Positions 34,491 through 45,288 of a DNA stretch of 64,000 nucleotides are shown one piece after another. The translations under genes were made by a program, and so were the position numbers. The DNA is taken from the NCBI GenBank assembly GCA_003290165.1, contig QNQO01001152.1, forward strand, positions 186,001 to 250,000. Reading direction: 5' to 3'. The notes beneath the pieces are model-generated. The model was not told the DNA's origin. It saw only the letters and a program-made list of their open reading frames with translations, and made no database searches. Origin of the DNA: Berberis thunbergii (lineage: Eukaryota; Streptophyta; Magnoliopsida; Ranunculales; Berberidaceae). The stretch's first letter is position 1. Every line of letters begins with the position of its first letter.

Positions 34491-35132
34491 TGACGGCAGA
34501 TATAATAGCAATTATTTTGTAGGCTAGTTTCAACAGACTATTCACAGGAAAAGACACAAGAGGATTGCCCAAAACACAAAGAAACATATATGATGTTCAA
34601 CTCAAAATTATGAAAATCAAAAGTATCCGAAAGTCAGCCCACAAGCTGTGCTTTATAGCTAAAATTCGTCATTGTCAGAATTTTACCAAAAATAAATAAA
34701 TCTCAATAATCATGCCAAAACGAAATACGTAATAAAAGAAGTAATCTACCAAAAATCTGGCCCAAATCGAGTTCAGAATCACTTCCTAAACGATAAATGA
34801 AATATTACCATAAAAGAAAAAAATTACTAAAATTGTGAATTCGGAAGGGGAAACAGTAGATTTTGACCTTGGAAAAGATGTGCACCAAGCATAGCTCTGT
34901 GGCCACGACGTGTGCGCAGAAAAGAGCTTCCGAATTGGGGTCATATGTGCGATTCTGATACCCGTAGCTAAAGTTATGACCAAAATACCGAAACGCACAA
35001 AAATTGCCCCAATTAGGAAAGTATCATGATTACCTGCCATCTTTGCATTGATCTGCCAACTCAAGGTATCTCAATGCCAACAACGTGCTATCTGACAACT
35101 CAACATCATCTGACTCGGATCTTCCTACATCA
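34491..35132 (-). repeat. 3' LTR of the gypsy element
   Basis: 642 bp. On the minus strand it begins TGATGTAGGAAGATCCGAGT and ends ...GCCGTCA. As in related plant elements, the polyprotein frame reads straight into the LTR (35257-35030 minus). The polypurine tract next to it is poor, probably mutated. Confidence 0.9.
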
Positions 35133-38100
35133 GTCGCTCCGGGTTGGAAAGAACTCGTCATCGAATTCACAATAGCTTTATCGGAATCTACAAAACAAGG
35201 ACTCGGGTGCTTTACATTAGAGACATCATAAGTCCTCAAATGATTGGGGAGGCGCAATCTGTAGGCGTTATCATTGATCTTCTGCAGGATCTCACAGGGT
35301 CCAGTTTTTCGTTCCTAAGCTTATAATATACTCTCCAACAGGAAAACGATCACGGGTTAATACTGCCCAAACAAAATCACCAACCTCAAAAAGCACTCGA
35401 CGACGATGACTGTCGGCCTGAACATTAATTACTCTCGTGAATTGCTAGCTTCACCTGCTCATGGATACCCTGAAGATGTTCTGCCATCGCATCTGCCTTC
35501 TGACTCAAACGACCCACACGTGGAATAGGGACTAAGTCAAGCACCCTGGATGGATTCTGACCACAGACAATCTCAAATGGGCTCATTCTCATGGTTTTGT
35601 TCTTCAATCTGTTATAGGCAAATTCTGCTTGAGGTAACGCCAAATCCCACTGTCTCGGTTTAGTTCCTGCCAAATTCGTCAAAAGGTTTACCAAACTCTG
35701 GTTCACCACCTTGGTCTGACCATCCGTCTGGGGGTGGTACGCACTACTAAAATTCAATTTCATCTCCAGTTTCTCCCATAAACTCCTCTAGAAATGACTC
35801 ATAAACTTGGTGTCATGATTTGAAGTAATGGATCGACGAATACCATGTAAACGCACAATCTCCCTGAAGTAAAGATGGGCGATCCGGGAAACATCCATTA
35901 TTTTTTTGCAAGCTACAAAATGAAACATCTTGAAAAACTTGTCAGCCACAACCAAAATAGAATCCAATGGCCATTGGGTACGGGGTAAGCCCAACACAAA
36001 GTCCATATTGATATCAAACCAAGGGGCTTCAGGTAATAGGAAAAGGTGTGTACAAAGTTCGCATTAGTGAGAACTCCCTTGGATCACTGACACACATAAC
36101 AATGTTCCACATAATGAGCCACATCACTAGTCAATTTGGGCAAAAAATAATTAGAAGAAATCAAGGCCAACATCTTATCTCGCCTAAGTGACCCTCATTA
36201 TAAAGTTCACTAATAATCTGCTACCTTAATAAACAATCTGAAATGCACAACTGTAATCCACGAAACAGATAACCATTATGCAAAATAAAATCATACATGT
36301 CTTTGACCATCAGTTACCTCCTAAATTATCCTCCTGAAGGAAGGATCTGCAGCATACATATCAGATAAAGCCTCAAATCCTGCGACTCTGCTACTCATGG
36401 TGGTGAGGAGTAACGTACGACGGCTCAGTGCATCTGCAACATGGTTCAGACTCCTTGCATGGTGCCTCAGCGCAAATATGAACTCTTGCAAGTACGCCAC
36501 CCACTTGGCATGTCGTCTACTCAGCTTGTGTTGGCCATTGATGTACTTCAAGGGCTCATGACCAGTGATAAAAATGAACTCCCTCTATACTAGGTAGTGA
36601 TGTCAATGCTTCAGGGACTGAACTATGACATAAAACTCCAGATCATAGGTGGAATAATTCTTTTTTGATCTTGATAGTTTCTCACTGAAAAAAAGCTATT
36701 GGGCACGCCTAGATGCATCACAGTTTACCTCAAACACCTTTTCAAAATTAGAAAGTGCTAAAATTGGTGCCTCTGCCATCTTCTGCTCGAGGTACTCTGT
36801 GATAGGAGCAATCAGAGTGCTCAAGTTTTTGATAAACCGACGGTAGAATGATGCCAATCCATGGAAACTTCTAACACCGTGTAAGGTCTTTGGTTTGGCC
36901 ACTCCAAGACCGCATCTACCTTCGTCTGATCTGCATGAACACCATCAGTAGGCACAACAAAACCTAGAAAAGTTACAGAATTAGTGAAGAAAGAGCACTT
37001 CTTCTGATTGATGAACAAGTGCTCCGTTCTCAACATATCAAAAACAGCATTGGAGGTGATCAAAATGTGACACCCATGTTGGGCTATAAATGAGGATGTC
37101 TTCGAAGTAAACTACAACGAATTCCCCCATGAAAAGCTGTAAAACCTGATGCATAAATCTCATAAATGTGTTGGGCGCATTGGACAATCCAAAAGGCATA
37201 ACAATCCACTCATACAGTCCATGTTGCATCTTAAAAAATGTCTTCCATTCATCATCAGGCCTTATTTTGATATGGTGGTATTTGCTTTTAAGGTCACTTT
37301 TGTAGAAGACCTTAGAACTAGATAGTTGGTCAAACATATCATCCAGGCGAAAAATTGGAAACTTGTATTTCACTGTAATCCTACTGATTGCTCTGATGTC
37401 AACACACATATGCCAAGAGCCATCTTTCTTTGGTACCAGCAGAGCAGGAATTGCACATGGGCTCATACTCTCACAGATGTAGCCCCTCTCCAACAACTCT
37501 ACCACCTGTCGCTGCAACTCTTCAGATTCCTTGGGACTGAGGTGATAAGCCGATCGATTAGGTAAACTGAACCCCGAAACAAGGTCGATCTGATTTTGAA
37601 TAACCCTCATAGGCGGCAACCCAAGAGGAAAATCCTCTAGCATCAGGTCAGAAAGCTCTACTAGCAGTTCCTGCACCTCTGCTGGCAAATCTGGATTCAC
37701 ATCTGCACTATTCCCAAAAGACAGCAGAGCATAGACCACGTCTCCACGCTCAATCTCAACTAAAAACCTGGACATAGAAATCAGGTTAGTATTATTGGCT
37801 ACCGGGGTAGGAAGGGTTCCTTCTCGACGAGGTGCCAACACAATCTTCTTCCCTTTGATGCTAAAGGAATATGTATTTTTTGGCTCATCATGAATAACAC
37901 TACGATCATACTGCCAAGGTCTGCCTAACAATACTTGACAAACATCCATAGACACAACATCACACCAAACATTATCAAAATATTTTCTACCGATCGAAAA
38001 AGACACTAGGCATCGCCTATCTATTGTTACCTTACTGCCTTTATTCAGCCACGACAATATGTACGGCTTAAGATGACGATCTGTCTTCAACTGCAAGTTT

Positions 38101-38480
38101 TGGACAACCTCTTCAGACACTACGTTCTCACAACTACCACTGTCAATGATCATCTTGTAGACTTTATCCGCAACTGTGCAGGTCGTGTGAAAAATATTGG
38201 TTCTCAACCAATCGTCCCCTGAATCACCCTTGGGAGTCAGTAGACTCTTACGAACAACCAGAGTCTCGTGGCCATCTCCATACAACACATATCCATCTTC
38301 ATCATCATCATACACAGGCTCTCCAACCTCCTCAATTTCGTCTACCACGTCTTCCTCAATCAGGAGATTGTTGCCCTTCTGACTAGCAGACTTCATGCAC
38401 TAAGTCGCTCTATGTCCCTGTTTACCACATATGAAATATCTAATATTTGAGTTAGAACTACCATGCGGTGGCTGCTGGGT
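35133..38480 (-). pseudogene. Gypsy pol remnant: protease, RT, RNase H, integrase
   Basis: The longest open part (38396-37038, 452 codons) holds the protease motif MIIDSGSCENVV and RT from QIDLVSGFSLP to VVVYFEDILIYS. The RT catalytic YxDD box reads YFED, so one catalytic aspartate is replaced. Later segments in broken frames give SFFTNSVTFLGFVV (37063), [14 protein letters not shown] (36902), an RNase H tail with HHARSLNHVADALSRR (36551), and integrase pieces MDFVLGLP and SNHDTKFMSHF (36006; SDxDTKF is usual). SAYHPQTDGQTKVVNQSL (35763) has Lys where the third catalytic Glu is expected. Just before protease a CGKQGHRAT zinc-knuckle trace and a stop mark the gag boundary. RT copies RNA and integrase inserts the DNA; neither could work here. 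Confidence 0.88.
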
Positions 38481-39330
38481 AGGACGAGATTCTTGAGGTC
38501 GAACTGGCCGATTGCTTTGATTACTTCTGATCATTGGCCTCCCATTTTACTGTTTTTCCACAGCAAGTGCACGCTAGTATGCTTCAGAAATTATCCACAA
38601 CGAGTAAAGGTTGAGGACATCTTGTAGGGGCTTTCGTAATCCCCCCAAATAACGTGCCACCATTTGATCTTCCGTATCAGATAAATCATTCTAGGCTATC
38701 AATTGATAGAACTCCTTCGTGTAATCATCAATCGATCTTGTGCCTTGTCTCAACGAATGAGTCGCTGAAACAAAGTTTGAGTGTATCCGAAAGGAAGTGA
38801 CACTTCATCTTTTTCTTCATCCTCTCCAAATCAGTGATCTTGGGCTTGCCCTGCTTGTCTCGTGATCGCCTCAACTGTTCTTACCACGCAAATGCTCTGC
38901 CTTTGAGTTTGATGGTGACCAATTTCACTTTGATACGTCTGAAACTTCCTTATTCTAAAAAATACGCTCTACTTCATTAAACCAATCGATGAATCCTTCG
39001 GTCTGTAACGTACCAGAAAACTTGGGTAGATCCACTCTGAAACCAAGGTCTCCATGATGATCCTCCCAACCACGGTGCTCCCAGAATCAAGCATGATTGT
39101 GATATGGGTTTTTGAAACTGGAATTAGAATCGTGATCTTCCATTTCACCATCACCGAAATCCTACACTGTTAGACGCTGGGTTAACTCTGCAACTTGCTT
39201 TTGTAAATCCTCAATCATCACATCCTAAACATTGCGATCACGGTGTGGGGCTTCCTCGTTCAGAACTTGCCCGTGACGACCACGACCACCAGCGATGGAA
39301 ACTGATGAAATCTTACCCCAGGAAGATGTT
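38481..39330 (-). pseudogene. Gypsy gag remnant
   Basis: In broken frames on the minus strand, RVDLPKFSGTLQTEGFIDW and WFNEVERIF near 38960-39040 match the plant gag core (retrotransposon gag, capsid region). Arg/Gln-rich linker follows to the zinc knuckle near 38430. Several stops interrupt it, and no continuous frame exceeds about 60 codons. Confidence 0.7.
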
Positions 39331-39333
39331 GAA

Positions 39334-39345
39334 GCTCTGATACCA
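39334..39345 (-). promoter_or_regulatory. Primer-binding site, initiator tRNA-Met type
   Basis: Minus-strand TGGTATCAGAGC, two bases after the end of the 5' LTR. This is the complement of the 3' end of plant initiator tRNA-Met and the standard primer site for first-strand synthesis in many gypsy and copia elements. Confidence 0.9.
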
Positions 39346-39347
39346 AC

Positions 39348-39988
39348 TGACGCCAGATAGAATAACGATTATTCTGTAGGCCAGTTTCAATAGACAATTC
39401 AAAGGTAAAGACACAAGAGGATCATCCAAAACACAGAGAAACGCCTATGATGTTCAATTCAAAATTATGCAAATCAAAACATCCTAAAGTCAGCCCACAA
39501 GCCGAGCTTTATAACTAAAATTCGCCATTGTCATAATTTTACCAAAAATAGAAAAATCCCAATAATCATACCAAAATAAAATACGTAATAAAAGAAGTAA
39601 TTGCCAAAAATCTGGCCCAAGTCGGATTCATAATCGCTTCCTAAACGATAAATGAATTATTACCATAACAGGAAAAAGTTACTAAAATTGTGAATTCGAA
39701 AGGGAAAACAGTGGATTTTGACCTCGGAAAAGATGTGCACCAAGCATAGCTCCATGGCCATGACGTGCGCTCCGAAAAAAGCTTTCTGAATTGGGGTCAT
39801 ATGTGCGATTCTGATACCCATAGTCAAAGTTATGATCAAAATACTGAAACGCACCAAAAATGCCCCAATTAGGAAAAGATCACGATTACCTGCCATATTT
39901 GCGCTGATCTACCAACTAAAGGTACCTCAGTACCAACAACGTGCTATCTGACAATTCAACATCATATGACTCGGATCTTCCTACATCA
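39348..39988 (-). repeat. 5' LTR of the gypsy element
   Basis: 641 bp, direct repeat of 34491-35132, with TGATGTAGG at 39988 and GGCGTCA at 39348 on the minus strand. It would hold the promoter of the element. No further regulatory site is clear. Confidence 0.9.
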
Positions 39989-39993
39989 CTATC

Positions 39994-40535
39994 CATGCCA
40001 CTATCACCTTTCCAATCGAGCACCACCAAACAAAGTATGTTCACAACATCATTTAGGCACCAAACTTGTCCCGAAAATGAGCACGAAATCATTTACTGTG
40101 GAGAATGTAATGAGTCTGCTTACTATCACGACTCAAACTCTCCTTTTGAGCTCTATCTACCAGTGCATTCACCATGAAAATATGCACGCATCCAACCACC
40201 ATGTTGTTCCCCAAACTTTTAATCTTTCGCCAAACATTCTCAAAGAACCAGGAAACTTTATACACCTTATAAAACCAGTCACGAACAAGGTCCGAGTACG
40301 AAAGTTCATTTCAGTGATCACCTTATTGCACCCCAACCTATTACACAAATGCAGTCCATCAAGAACCGCGAGCATTTCACCTCGATTATTAGAACCTGTT
40401 TCAAAAACAACTTGCTGAACCACAATGCAACCACTTGTGTTATCTGTATTAATAATTCCACCAGTCGCCATATGATTTCTTGACAATCCATCCACATTAA
40501 GCGCCACAAAATCTATCAGGGAAAAATTCAATAAA
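39994..40535 (-). pseudogene. LINE RNase H domain (upstream half of the split LINE)
   Basis: The minus-strand frame at 40531-40169 starts LIDFVALNVDGLSRNHMATGG and continues with VVFETGSNNRGEMLAVLDGL. That is the RVT_3 RNase H pattern of plant L1 LINEs: a catalytic Asp in NVDG and a Glu in GEM. It decays after about residue 80. On the left it runs to the gypsy target duplication, and the 3' UTR of the same LINE type reappears at 34485. Reverse transcriptase is missing upstream, so the copy was 5'-truncated at about 40535-40560. Confidence 0.7.
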
Positions 40536-41082
40536 CAATCATGTTCCCCCTATTGGTCACCAGGGTAATAGGTAGCCCTAGTGCCAAAAGAGGCTTTTTA
40601 TTATCACTGATCCTTTTGGGACTAAAGAAAGAATTTGCCAATTCAGGTTCATGTTTGAGAACTATATATATGTAGAATGCAAATATATTTGGCATTATAT
40701 ATTTAATTTATGTGAGGCCTATAATCATGCATTAAGGTAAGTCTACACAAATCACTTATGTGAGGATCAAGAGGATGGATGATTAACGTATGGGAGATTG
40801 AAGGTGTGAAACAACAACGGTAGGTATCTATAATCGAGCATGTGGTAAAAAATAATCGTTAGCTAAGCAAGATAAGAAAATCCAAAAATTTGAGTCATTC
40901 TCAAGAAGCCGGAAAATTATCAATGAAAGATATACAATCCAAATCGGATACAAGTATAGAAAGCCTAAGTCTAGGTCTAATGCAACTCAGCATAACACTA
41001 TTTTCTCAGTGGAGGAATAATTTTCAGCGCCAACCATCATGCTCAACTGAGCACACGAACCTGCAGAAGAGGTCTCTCCAAA
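40536..41082. other. No supported gene
   Basis: Mixed-composition DNA upstream of the LINE fragment. A + strand frame (40890-41144) leads into the minisatellite and has no domain. Nothing else recognised. Confidence 0.3.
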
Positions 41083-41265
41083 CAAGAAGTTATAACCATC
41101 AACATAAAGTTATAACCGTTGATGAAATTTACAACCATCAATAGGAAGTTATAACCGTTGATGAAAGTTACAACCATCTACGAAAAGTTACAACCATCAA
41201 TAAGAGGGAAGTTACAACCATCAATAAGAGGTTACAACTATCAACAAAAGTTACAACTATCAATG
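41083..41265. repeat. Minisatellite of about 18-22-bp units (AAGTTACAACCATCAATAAG)
   Basis: Roughly nine units alternate between forms with 'aaccatcaa' and 'aaccgttgatgaaa'. Because 'catcaa' and 'ttgatg' are inverse complements, neighbouring units can pair. Unit length varies, and no flanking duplication is visible. Non-coding. Confidence 0.7.
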
Positions 41266-42274
41266 GCTTTCGACCTACCACCCGTCTCATTCGTCTACGA
41301 TAGTTGGCTCCTGACCTGCCACGTGTCCCACTAATTTATGAGCAGATGACAATGTCTCACTCATCTGCGAGCAGTTGGCTTCTCCTGTCTTTATAAAATT
41401 CAAACACAGTCATTTTATGGGTAACAGATGCAGCGCGGAAACGAGAAAAAGAATGATGAGAAAAAAAATTAAATGATAGGCTTGAATCCGTTGATTGGCT
41501 CGCCGATAATTCGGAAACAAGGGTTCTACAATTCATTGATTGGCACGCCAAAAATTTGAAAAGTAGGAAAAAAAAAAGAACACAATAATCTCCTCAGAGA
41601 AAATATAACAAATTTATTAATTATCAAAAGTTTACCTGCAATATTGAGGAAGAATTCTATTTATAGTATCAAATAACTTGAATAACAAACAACCTATTCA
41701 TAAAAGAAAAAGTAGAATCAAAGACTAAAATAACAAGCAGTCTATTCCTAAAAGAAAAAGTAAAACCTAATCTTAAAAGGAAACTTAAAAGACTCCTAAT
41801 TAAATTGAAAGACTACAAATAAGTTATTTAGTAAATAACTTTGATAGCAAATTAGGAACCCTAGAAGCCCTCTTTACATCAGTAACACTTTTCTGAATCT
41901 CAAATTAAACATAAACAAATAAATACTTTTCTGGGTGAAATTATTCTAACTTTGACATCAGAGTCTCTGTGACAGACACTACACCGGTATCAAGAATCTT
42001 TCTTCTTCTTATGTAGATTACTTTCCGTGATCAATACATGATCCAATAAAAATTCCATCCACAAATTGATGCTTTTAATGGGAGATTGAATCAAACTCAG
42101 TGCAAACTCTCTTTATTTGATTAAAAAAAATTTTCTTCGTCCATTTACTTAATAACAATGATTCAAAGCATATATGCTTTTTTTTGGGATTGAGTCAAGG
42201 CATATGCAAGTGATAAGCGTTGATATCTCACCTAATGACATTGATTCAAAGCATATGCACCTAATGGAAGTTTT
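41266..42274. other. No supported gene
   Basis: AT-rich, with internal near-repeats such as 'cctattc.taaaagaaaaagta' at 41692 and 41740. No domain, RNA gene or terminal repeats seen. Confidence 0.3.
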
Positions 42275-42375
42275 TTTTTTTTATCCCTTAACCCCCTCCA
42301 ATTTGAAATGCTGCCAATAGGGTTCAAAGCTTGGACAACCGTCACAAACCTACCAGTTAAGCTAGTACCCCATTG
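42275..42375 (-). mobile_element. Possible second tRNA-derived SINE
   Basis: On the minus strand, 'tagcttaactggtagg' resembles an A box and 'gctttgaaccctat' a B box, about 30 bases apart. The unit ends in a run of about 14 A (seen as T at 42271-42284). The B box is poor, and I could not identify a target duplication, so this is tentative. Confidence 0.3.
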
Positions 42376-44950
42376 ATATGGAGGCTTCAATTATGGTTGG
42401 TACAAAAAACTATTAGAATTACTGGATGGTACCCAAAAAAATATCAAATGCATGTTTGGTACCCGTTTGTCTCTTGACTGTTAGGGAAATTATGTTGACC
42501 ATCCCAATCATCCATGTTTCTTAAAATGACAAAATGCCCATAATTTTTAGTTAGTTATTTACCTTGTGGTACCCACTAAATTATCATAATTACCAGATGG
42601 GATCCAAAATACCAATCTAATACAAAATTTGGATCTTAATTTCTAGGTCAACCACATTGACTCACCTAAACCGTTAGTAAAAGAAAAAATGGTTCATGAT
42701 TTTCATTTTGAGACATTTTAACAATGATCCTAGGATTGTTCAATGGTTGCAAATAGTTAAAAAATCAATGTGAAAAAAAATACTCATTAGGAAGATCGAA
42801 GGGCCAGGATTACTGAAAATAATTATTGGACGCGATTACTTCCATGAATAGTTGGTCAAGAACGTTGATTACTACGATTAATTATTGGAGCTGATTACTT
42901 CCATGAGTGACGTTCCTTGAGATAGAAAAATGCAGATGTACAAACTGATATTAGTACTTATGTGCTCAAATTCGTTCTTATTGACGTTGACTTGTAAAAT
43001 GTGCAACAATGAATCAGAGACCACCTTGTTGACAGCCAAAGGCTCTCTGATGGTATAGTCAGACTCTGAACAAGAAGGAATTAGGCTTGATAAAATTAGG
43101 GTTTCATTTCATACCTTTTTCCTTCCCCCTCTTTACCTTGTATCATGAGAAAATTTATCTCCTTCCTTGACTCCAACTCTAATTGCACAATGAAACGATA
43201 AAATCTTGTCCAGAGTCTCCATCCATTAAGTTATGTCCTTGTAGAGCTCTAACCCTTCCATGACTTGATCTTTTTTGGCATTTGGCTCTCTTTAGGACTC
43301 AATGCATAGTTGGGCTAAAAGTGGTCTAAATGGAGCTTGAGCTTATTCTAGCTAAAGGTTTGTGTTCCGGCATTTATGTCTTGTGCCAAGCTCCAAGATT
43401 CATGCATTGTTGGGCTTGTGTAACTAGGGCTTGATCACCTGACTTATGGGTTGAATTGAGCTTGACTAGGACTTGCCTTGGCCTGGTCTGTCTGGGCTCT
43501 CCCCCATTAAGGCTAGTTCATGCCACATGTCTGGCTACAATTGGATGACTGTCTGATGTCCCATCAAGTATAATTAAGATATGACCTCTAAGAAGAAATC
43601 ACAATTTAAGATAATAAAAAAAGGTCTAAATTGTTGATTTTGTAATGGTAGAAGAATTAGTTATCATAGGTGGCAAAGGTTAAACTCCTTTCCAATGATT
43701 TATAAGTTGCTAATAGTTTCATTCGATCAGCTATTAGCTAGACTCAAGGAATGTGATTTTGTGAAATTTTTGTTTTTTAAAATTACGAAAAGAAAAAAAG
43801 CGAAATTAAAAGTTACATTTTTTGAGGATTTTTCAAAACTTTTAGAGATATTTTCATTATTTTCGAATTTTTTTCATAAATTTCAATTTTTTTTTGTAAA
43901 AATACAAAACCTAGCTACCAAAAATTACATTTTTCTCGAGGATTTTTTAAAAAATTTCAGAGTTTTTTTTTCATAAATTTTAGAGTTTTTTCATATCATC
44001 AATTCTTCTAATTAAATTTTTTTAAAATCAGCCCCTGATTTTCTAATTACATTTCTTCTACTTATATATTGATTTTTGAAACCACCCATTGATTTTCTAA
44101 TTATATATTGATTTCATTTCTTGGTATTTAGGCTTCATTTAATATGTTTAATAATTTATTTACTTGCATCTACTTTTTTTTTTTTTTTAACATTTTCATA
44201 TACACTCAAAATTTATTATATTTTTTTTTGTGTATCCTCGATTTTACATTTTTTCTTTATATACTGAAATATTTCTGAAAAAACGAAATCAGAATCCTAT
44301 GCTATACTTATATATATATAGTAAACAAAGACAAAATAAAGCTTCTAGCTTGATCAGCGTGATAACTCACCTAATGTCAATGATTCTTAGCATATGCATG
44401 GAATACTAACAAGATTCATGGGACACATTAAATCTTTTTTTTTTTTTTGAATTTTGTTTGGTGAAATAGTTTCCTATTTTTTTCTTCACTGCTTTCTTTC
44501 AATTTTGATTTGGTTTTTTAATGTTGCTTTATATAATTAATGTTCACTGTACCATAAAAGAAACAAATGCAAAATTAACAAGAACCTTACGAGTGTTGCT
44601 ACTTCCTCGTTTCATCCCTCTTCAAATTAAGCGCAATAAAATTGGAGTTTAACTTATGGCCTTTTCCCCCTCATAGAAACTAACTGAATCCGAATTGAGC
44701 ATCCTTGGACTAGCATATGAGAAGCTTCACTAAAATAATGGACAAGGATCCTTATAATGCCATTATCTTGGTGGTAATATAATTAACTGAAAGGATACAA
44801 AAAGAGAAAAAAAATAAATAATAATACTGAATCATATACCAAAAAACAAAATTTACTGCAATCTATCCTAAGTATGACAATTTTGGCCATTTACCTCTTG
44901 TTGTTCCTCTAGTTCTTGTGCAAAACTAAGCTCAACTGATCAGCTGGACT
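42376..44950. other. No gene; contains an inverted AT-rich repeat related to units A/B
   Basis: Around 43740-44300, words such as 'aatgtgattttgtgaaattt' and 'ttggtatttaggcttcattt' are the inverse complement of the 'gaaattt' AT tract of units A and B (26270-26600). A degraded copy therefore lies here in the opposite orientation. The 93-codon frame at 43695-43976 is Phe/Lys-rich translation of this tract. Elsewhere nothing is recognised. Confidence 0.4.
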
Positions 44951-44992
44951 TCCCCTTTGATCTCTGTGGATCGACACATGCTATTATTGAGG

Positions 44993-45282
44993 TAAGTTAA
45001 AAAAAAATAAAAAAAAATACATTTTCTGTATCTTACATGGCTTGTTGATTTGCTATAACGCTCAATGGAGAAACAACATGGACTAAACATGTGGTCTTAA
45101 ATATTGAATCTTAGTCTTCCTAGGATATGTTCATAGACAGATTAGGTGTTCGTATTGGAGACTACAACAAGCTTTCTCTTGTTGTATTTTCTTTCTTTTA
45201 TCCATGTTGGATTAATGCTTATTTGTGTGAACATAATCTGATCCTAAATCCCCAATTACCGGAGTGTGTTTTCTTTATGCAG
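44993..45282 (+). other. Probable 5' UTR intron of the CNL gene
   Basis: A strong donor (ATTGAG then GTAAGT) at 44993 pairs with a pyrimidine-rich acceptor TTTATGCAG ending at 45282. This leaves only ATCGAG before the ATG at 45289. Removing it also removes the unusual N-terminal 54 residues of the longer open frame. This is predicted from signals only. Confidence 0.55.
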
Positions 45283-45288
45283 ATCGAG

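Larger units (their letters stand above)
34491..39988 (-). mobile_element. Ty3/gypsy LTR retrotransposon, minus strand, 5.5 kb, 5-bp TSD
   Basis: Two direct LTRs (34491-35132 and 39348-39988) with TG...CA ends on the minus strand, flanked by the exact pentamer CTATC (34486-34490 and 39989-39993). A primer-binding site for initiator tRNA-Met lies at 39334-39345. Gag, protease, RT, RNase H and integrase remnants follow in gypsy order. By eye the LTRs differ at roughly one base in eight or nine over their first 170 bases, so the insertion is old. The element interrupts a minus-strand LINE. It cannot move: all domains carry stops, and key residues are altered. Confidence 0.92.

Noticed and set aside
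34221..34511. 96-codon minus-strand frame with Gly/Phe/Leu-rich sequence
   Set aside because: It lies in the 3' UTR of a LINE and crosses the gypsy insertion site, so it did not exist before the insertion.
37038..38396. A domesticated retroviral-like protease/RT gene
   Set aside because: The 452-codon frame is just the best-preserved part of a gypsy element with LTRs, primer site and target duplication. Its RT active site is altered.
41083..41265. CRISPR-like array
   Set aside because: Units are contiguous with no unique spacers, and the organism is a plant.
45127..45288. Extra N-terminal 54 residues of the CNL (start at 45127)
   Set aside because: They do not resemble any CNL start. A splice acceptor lies six bases before the ATG at 45289, and the usual MANQ-type start follows.
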